From Coptis chinensis (Eukaryota > Streptophyta > Magnoliopsida > Ranunculales > Ranunculaceae), in NCBI GenBank assembly GCA_015680905.1, contig CM027377.1, positions 25,134,501-25,198,500 of the forward strand: 64,000 nt of DNA, written 5' to 3'. The notes under the pieces were generated by a model. That model worked only from the letters and a program-made list of their open reading frames with translations. It did not search any database and was not told the DNA's origin. The translations under genes and the position numbers were made by a program. This document shows positions 60,434 to 64,000 of this stretch, in pieces. Each line of letters opens with the position of its first letter. Position 1 is the first letter of the stretch.

Positions 60434-62322
60434 CGACAAAACTTGTCCCGTGCGGCTCATTTCTATTTTTTTTTTTTCAGGAATTTGGTTTGGAATTTGA
60501 CAATTGTTATAATACAAATCGTGGTTTGGCTGCGCGTTGGGGTTCGAAATTGCCAAAATCATTTCTATCTGTCACATTAGAAATGGGATTTGGCAATGTG
60601 TTGATGATGCTCTTAGCGACAAAAACAAGAATCACGATTTGTTAGAAAATTTCTATATGTATAATTATAATTGTTGAGCAAATTTTTAAAAGAGCCGATG
60701 CGTATGCACGGGTTTACTTTCTAGTATATTAATATTAACCCCCCCTCACAAAGGGTATTTTTCTAGCTCTCTTCAAATTCCACATCATCAACTCCTATTA
60801 CAACGGGTTATTCCTCTCCTATTGAAAAGAGAAATTCTAATACTTCTAATTAAAATAGAAATCTTTCTCCTATTATAATGGGATTTCCTCCCCTATTGAA
60901 AAGAAAAATCCAACACTTCTAATTAATTAGAACGAGAATCCTTCTTCTATTGAAAACGGGAATCACACTTCTAAATTAAAACGATATCTCTCCCCCAATT
61001 AAAAAACAAGTTTTTAAAACTTAATTAAAACAATTTGTTGAGAAATTAAAATAGGTTTTTAAGACTTGATTAAAACAATTTGATAGGAAATTGATTCGTT
61101 AGAAAATTTATGTATGTATAGTTATGATTGTTGAGAACTTTTAAAAAGTGTCAGTGCGTATGCACGGGTTTACTTTCTAGTTAATATTAAAGCTCCTACA
61201 ATGGGTATTTTTCTAGCTCTCTTAAAATTTCACGTCATCAACTCCTATTAAAACGGAAATTCCTCTACTATATTGAAAAGGAAAATTCTAGCATTTCTAA
61301 TTAAAACAGGAATCCTTCTCCTGTTATAATAGGAATTCCTCCCTTATTGAAAAAAAAAATAATAATAATAATAAATATAGCATTTCTAATTAAAACGGAA
61401 ATCCTTCTCCTATTGAAAATAGGAATCACACTTTTAAATTAAAACAGGATCCCTCCCCCAATTAAAAAATAGGTTTTTAAAACTTAATTAAAACAATTGT
61501 AGAGAAATTAAAACGGGTTTTTAAGATTTGATTAAAATAATTTGTAAGAAAATTAAAACGAATTAGCGATGAAAACAGGAATCACGATTTGTTAGAAAAT
61601 TTCTTTATGTATAGTTATGATTGTTGAGGAAGTTTTTAAACAAGTCATTGCATATGCATGGGTCTACTTTCTAGCTAATATTAAAGCTTCCACAAGGGGT
61701 ATTTTTCTAGCTTTCTTAAAATTCCACATCATCAACTCCTATTAAAACGGGAATTCCTCTCTTAATGAATAGAGAAATTCTAGCACTTCTAATTAAAACA
61801 TGAATCCTTCTCCTATTAAAAACGGGAATCACATTTCTAAATTAAAATGGGATCTCTCCCCCAATTAAAACACAAGTTTTTAAAACTTAATTAAAACAAT
61901 TTGTTGAGAAATTAAAACGAGTTTTTAAGACTTGATTAAAACAATTCCTATTAAAAACGGAAATCACACTTCTAAATTACAATGAGTTTTTAAAACTTAA
62001 TTAAACCAATTTGTTGATAAATTAAAACGGGTTTTTAAGACTTGATTAAACTAATTTGTTAGGAAATTAAAACGGGTTAGCGATGAAAACATTAATCACG
62101 ATTTGTTAGAAAATTTCTATATGTATAGTTATGAGCTGTAAAACTTAATTAAAACAATTGTTGAGAAATGAAAATAGGTTTTTAATACTTGATTAAAACA
62201 ATTTATTAGGGAATTAAAACAGGTTAGCAATGAAAACAGGAATCACTATTTGTTAGAAAATTTATATATGTATAGTTATGATTATATTGTTGAGCAAGTT
62301 TTTAAAAGAGTCGGTGTTTATA

Positions 62323-64000
62323 TGATAAGCACCCAAAACTGTAATATAAAACCCTGTAGAGACATAACATTTTGGTTAATTATGTGTTTAATAATCATGA
62401 ATTAATTGTATTTTCGTATTTCTACAGGTTTTCGCGATGAACGTAAAAATGAAGATAAAGCCAGTATTTAATCACGGAATAGTGTGTATATGAAGTATTC
62501 CGATTTAGCTCATGCAAAGCTCTACGAAGCTTGACCAAAGCCCGGGACTCAAACAAGACAATTCCAGGTCAGAATAGGGTTAACGTACAAAAAAAACATC
62601 GAACTTCCAACAAACATATATTCTAAACCTGGACTCTAACTCCGGTAAGTGAACCATCAGAACGATCAGTGCGACAAGCTCTATCTAATGTCAGATTTTG
62701 TAGAAATCGACTTTCGGACACGCCACTAGATAGAGCACGTAGGCCCACTATGCGAACCCAAGACTTGGTTGCTCATGACCAAACTTATACGTCAAGCTAT
62801 CATCATGTGTTTTCAAAGTCCAGTTGCAATAAAACTATGAAAGACTTTTGTGTGCACAAAGTCTTGATTAGTTGGATGGTAAGAGTTGTAATTGGATGTT
62901 CCAAAAGTCTTGATTGGGGAAAAAAAATCAAAAGGGGCATTAAATGATCGAGATGGTTGATATTCACGTGGGGGAAGGAAAGAAAGAAAACTCTCTTATG
63001 CTTAAGACGGTTAGTGAGTCTTCATAGACAATGACACCTCATTAGGAAATGTTTTACTTACTCTATTATAGAACTTAGAGCATCTCTAGGTGGTGGTAGT
63101 ATACTCTTCAAATTTGAAGAATTTTTTTGAAGAATCTGGTCGCAAATTTTGACCAACTCTAGGTGGTCGCAAATTTTGGCCAACTCTAGGTGGTCGCAAA
63201 TATCGACCGCAAATGCAATTGTAGGCCCTACCACGCAGGCCATTGGTACTGGCGCACGCCAGTACTAATGTCGCTCGACATTACCACTGTATCCCCCAAG
63301 TTCAAAAAAAAACTCACACGACATTCCCACTGTCGCACCAAATTGAAAAAGTAAAAAAAAAATAACTTGCGCGACATTAGTAGTGGCGCCCGATTCATCG
63401 GGCGCTGGCGTGGTCTGGTCAAAGTCAAAAAAAAACTTGGAGCGCCATTTGTACTGGCGCGCGACATTACTATTGTCGCTCCGCATCCGCATCCGCATCC
63501 AAATTGCCAAATTTACGAACAAGAATGCGAACAAGCAGGTGATGCGACCATGAATAAGGCCACCTAGAGATGGAATTCCGAGAAATTCCGAATTTTTTCT
63601 TCAAATATGAAGAAAATGACAGATTATAATACCACCTAGAGATGCTCTTAGTTGTGTTCCATTTTTTTGGTTTCAAGCAAATTTCTATTTTCCTTTTCTT
63701 ACTTTCTAGTTTTTGTAATTTCAAGTTATAATATATTTCAAATCTACACTACTAATAAAATCTCTTAATTGTAAATTAGAATATTCTATTCTCTTTTATA
63801 ATTCTTTGAATTAAATCTCTGCAGATTCTAAGGATCATGAGCTAAAACCCTCTCTAGTGGAGGGTTAATGACGCTCATGTGAAGATCAAACTCCGGTTGA
63901 GGAGATCTGGATCATTGATTAGGAACTTAGGTTGTATTTAACATCCTGTCACAAAATGACAATGATCATCCAAGATTGGAATCTAGAGCTCCAGTGGTCG
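62323..64000 (+). repeat. 5' LTR of gypsy element E (continues past the window)
   Basis: It begins TGATAAGCACCC, like the D LTR, and cuts directly into the fifth Helitron unit with no polypurine tract before it, so it is a 5' LTR in plus orientation. It carries the family hairpin at about 63846-63866 (arms AACCCTC and GAGGGTT) and a MITE at 63078-63647. The 5-bp left flank is TTATA; the matching copy lies outside the window. Confidence 0.75.
63078..63647. mobile_element. Tourist-like MITE (570 bp) inside the E LTR
   Basis: The inverted ends GAGCATCTCTAGGTGGT at 63078 and, reversed, at 63647 are flanked by TTA at 63075-63077 and 63648-63650. Both features are diagnostic of PIF/Harbinger MITEs. 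Near the left end a 25-bp phrase containing CTCTAGGTGGTCGCAAAT is repeated in tandem. The middle is unusually GC-rich for this window, with several copies of phrases such as GTACTGGCGC and GCGACATTA. Confidence 0.93.

Larger units (their letters stand above)
56720..60612. mobile_element. PIF/Harbinger-like element inserted in Helitron unit 2
   Basis: The terminal inverted repeats are GAGCATCATCAACGCATTG at 56720 and, read reversed from 60612, GAGCATCATCAACACATTG. Helitron sequence resumes on either side. A TTA follows the right end, but the expected matching TTA on the left is not adjacent, so the TSD is unclear. Inside, on the minus strand, are pieces of a Myb/trihelix ORF1-like gene, a (TA)n tract and a nested CACTA element. 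No DDE transposase was found. Confidence 0.65.
55881..62322 (+). repeat. Head-to-tail array of about five Helitron-like units
   Basis: Units of about 460-490 bp follow one another: 55881-56349, 56350-60724 (interrupted by 56720-60612), 60725-61180, 61181-61674, and 61675 to the E LTR at 62323, where the end is lost. The first begins TCTATATCTTAATATTAAAG. The first four units end with a small hairpin GTGCGTATGCAC (or a close variant), then GGGTCTACTTTCTAG and usually T. A 5' TC, a 3' hairpin close to CTAG, no TSD and no terminal inverted repeats fit non-autonomous Helitrons. Later units begin TTAATATTAAA without the TC. The fifth contains partial internal duplications. No Rep/helicase is present. 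Confidence 0.75.

Noticed and set aside
60008..60645. Long open frames on both strands over the (TA)n tract
   Set aside because: They are open only because (TA)n encodes Ile-Tyr in both directions. Only the short Myb-like part at 60042-60240 on the minus strand has family resemblance.

Overview
The window is AT-rich plant nuclear DNA, most likely from a eudicot with a large, repeat-rich genome. The species cannot be told from the sequence. Support for a plant comes from an FBA-type F-box gene with introns, Ty3/gypsy elements of the large Athila/Tat type, a CACTA (En/Spm) transposon with TNPD and TNPA genes, an L1-type LINE whose ORF2 has a plant RNase H domain, Helitron-like repeats, and Tourist-like and MULE-like MITEs. 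No rRNA, tRNA or CRISPR was seen. Only one host gene looks alive, the F-box gene starting at 49976.

Left block (1-44127): a five-deep nest whose boundaries were read from target-site duplications (TSDs). (1) The 3' end of plus-strand gypsy element D (1-972) runs into its 3' LTR (973-2055, resuming at 44073). (2) A 42-kb CACTA transposon (2056-44069, TSD TTC) sits in that LTR. Its transposase genes lie on the minus strand (35239-40901), with fragments of host genes beside them: DNA polymerase alpha, a MINDY-type deubiquitinase, a ferrochelatase-like exon and others. (3) Minus-strand gypsy element A (4239-31786) sits in the CACTA. Its gag-pol is a single frame broken only by six stop codons. 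Two further paralogous ORFs lie downstream of pol, each preceded by a TATA-like leader and followed by a copy of the polypurine-tract motif. (4) Plus-strand gypsy element B (8627-21293, TSD TGGCG) sits in A. It keeps gag and protease but has no RT, RNase H or integrase, and its 3' LTR carries a 232-bp palindrome. (5) A 3.5-kb solo LTR, C (11397-14877, TSD CCTAA), sits in the gag of B.

Middle (44128-55880): a 5'-truncated LINE with a disrupted ORF2 ends in poly(A) at 49190. It is followed by a short stretch with a gypsy-leader-like GC-rich motif, then the F-box gene with a TATA box about 170 bp upstream of its ATG. The F-box gene has two downstream introns, and the second holds a 339-bp solo LTR.

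Right block (55881-64000): a head-to-tail array of about five Helitron-like units of roughly 470 bp. The second unit is split by a Harbinger-like element carrying fragments of a Myb/trihelix-type ORF1. That ORF1 is itself split by a 2970-bp non-autonomous CACTA (57072-60041, TSD ATT). The fifth unit is truncated by the 5' LTR of another gypsy element, E (62323 to the window end), which contains a 570-bp Tourist-like MITE (63078-63647, TSD TTA).

Apart from the F-box gene, everything is mobile DNA in successive states of decay. The nesting order gives a relative timeline: D, then CACTA, then A, then B, then C.
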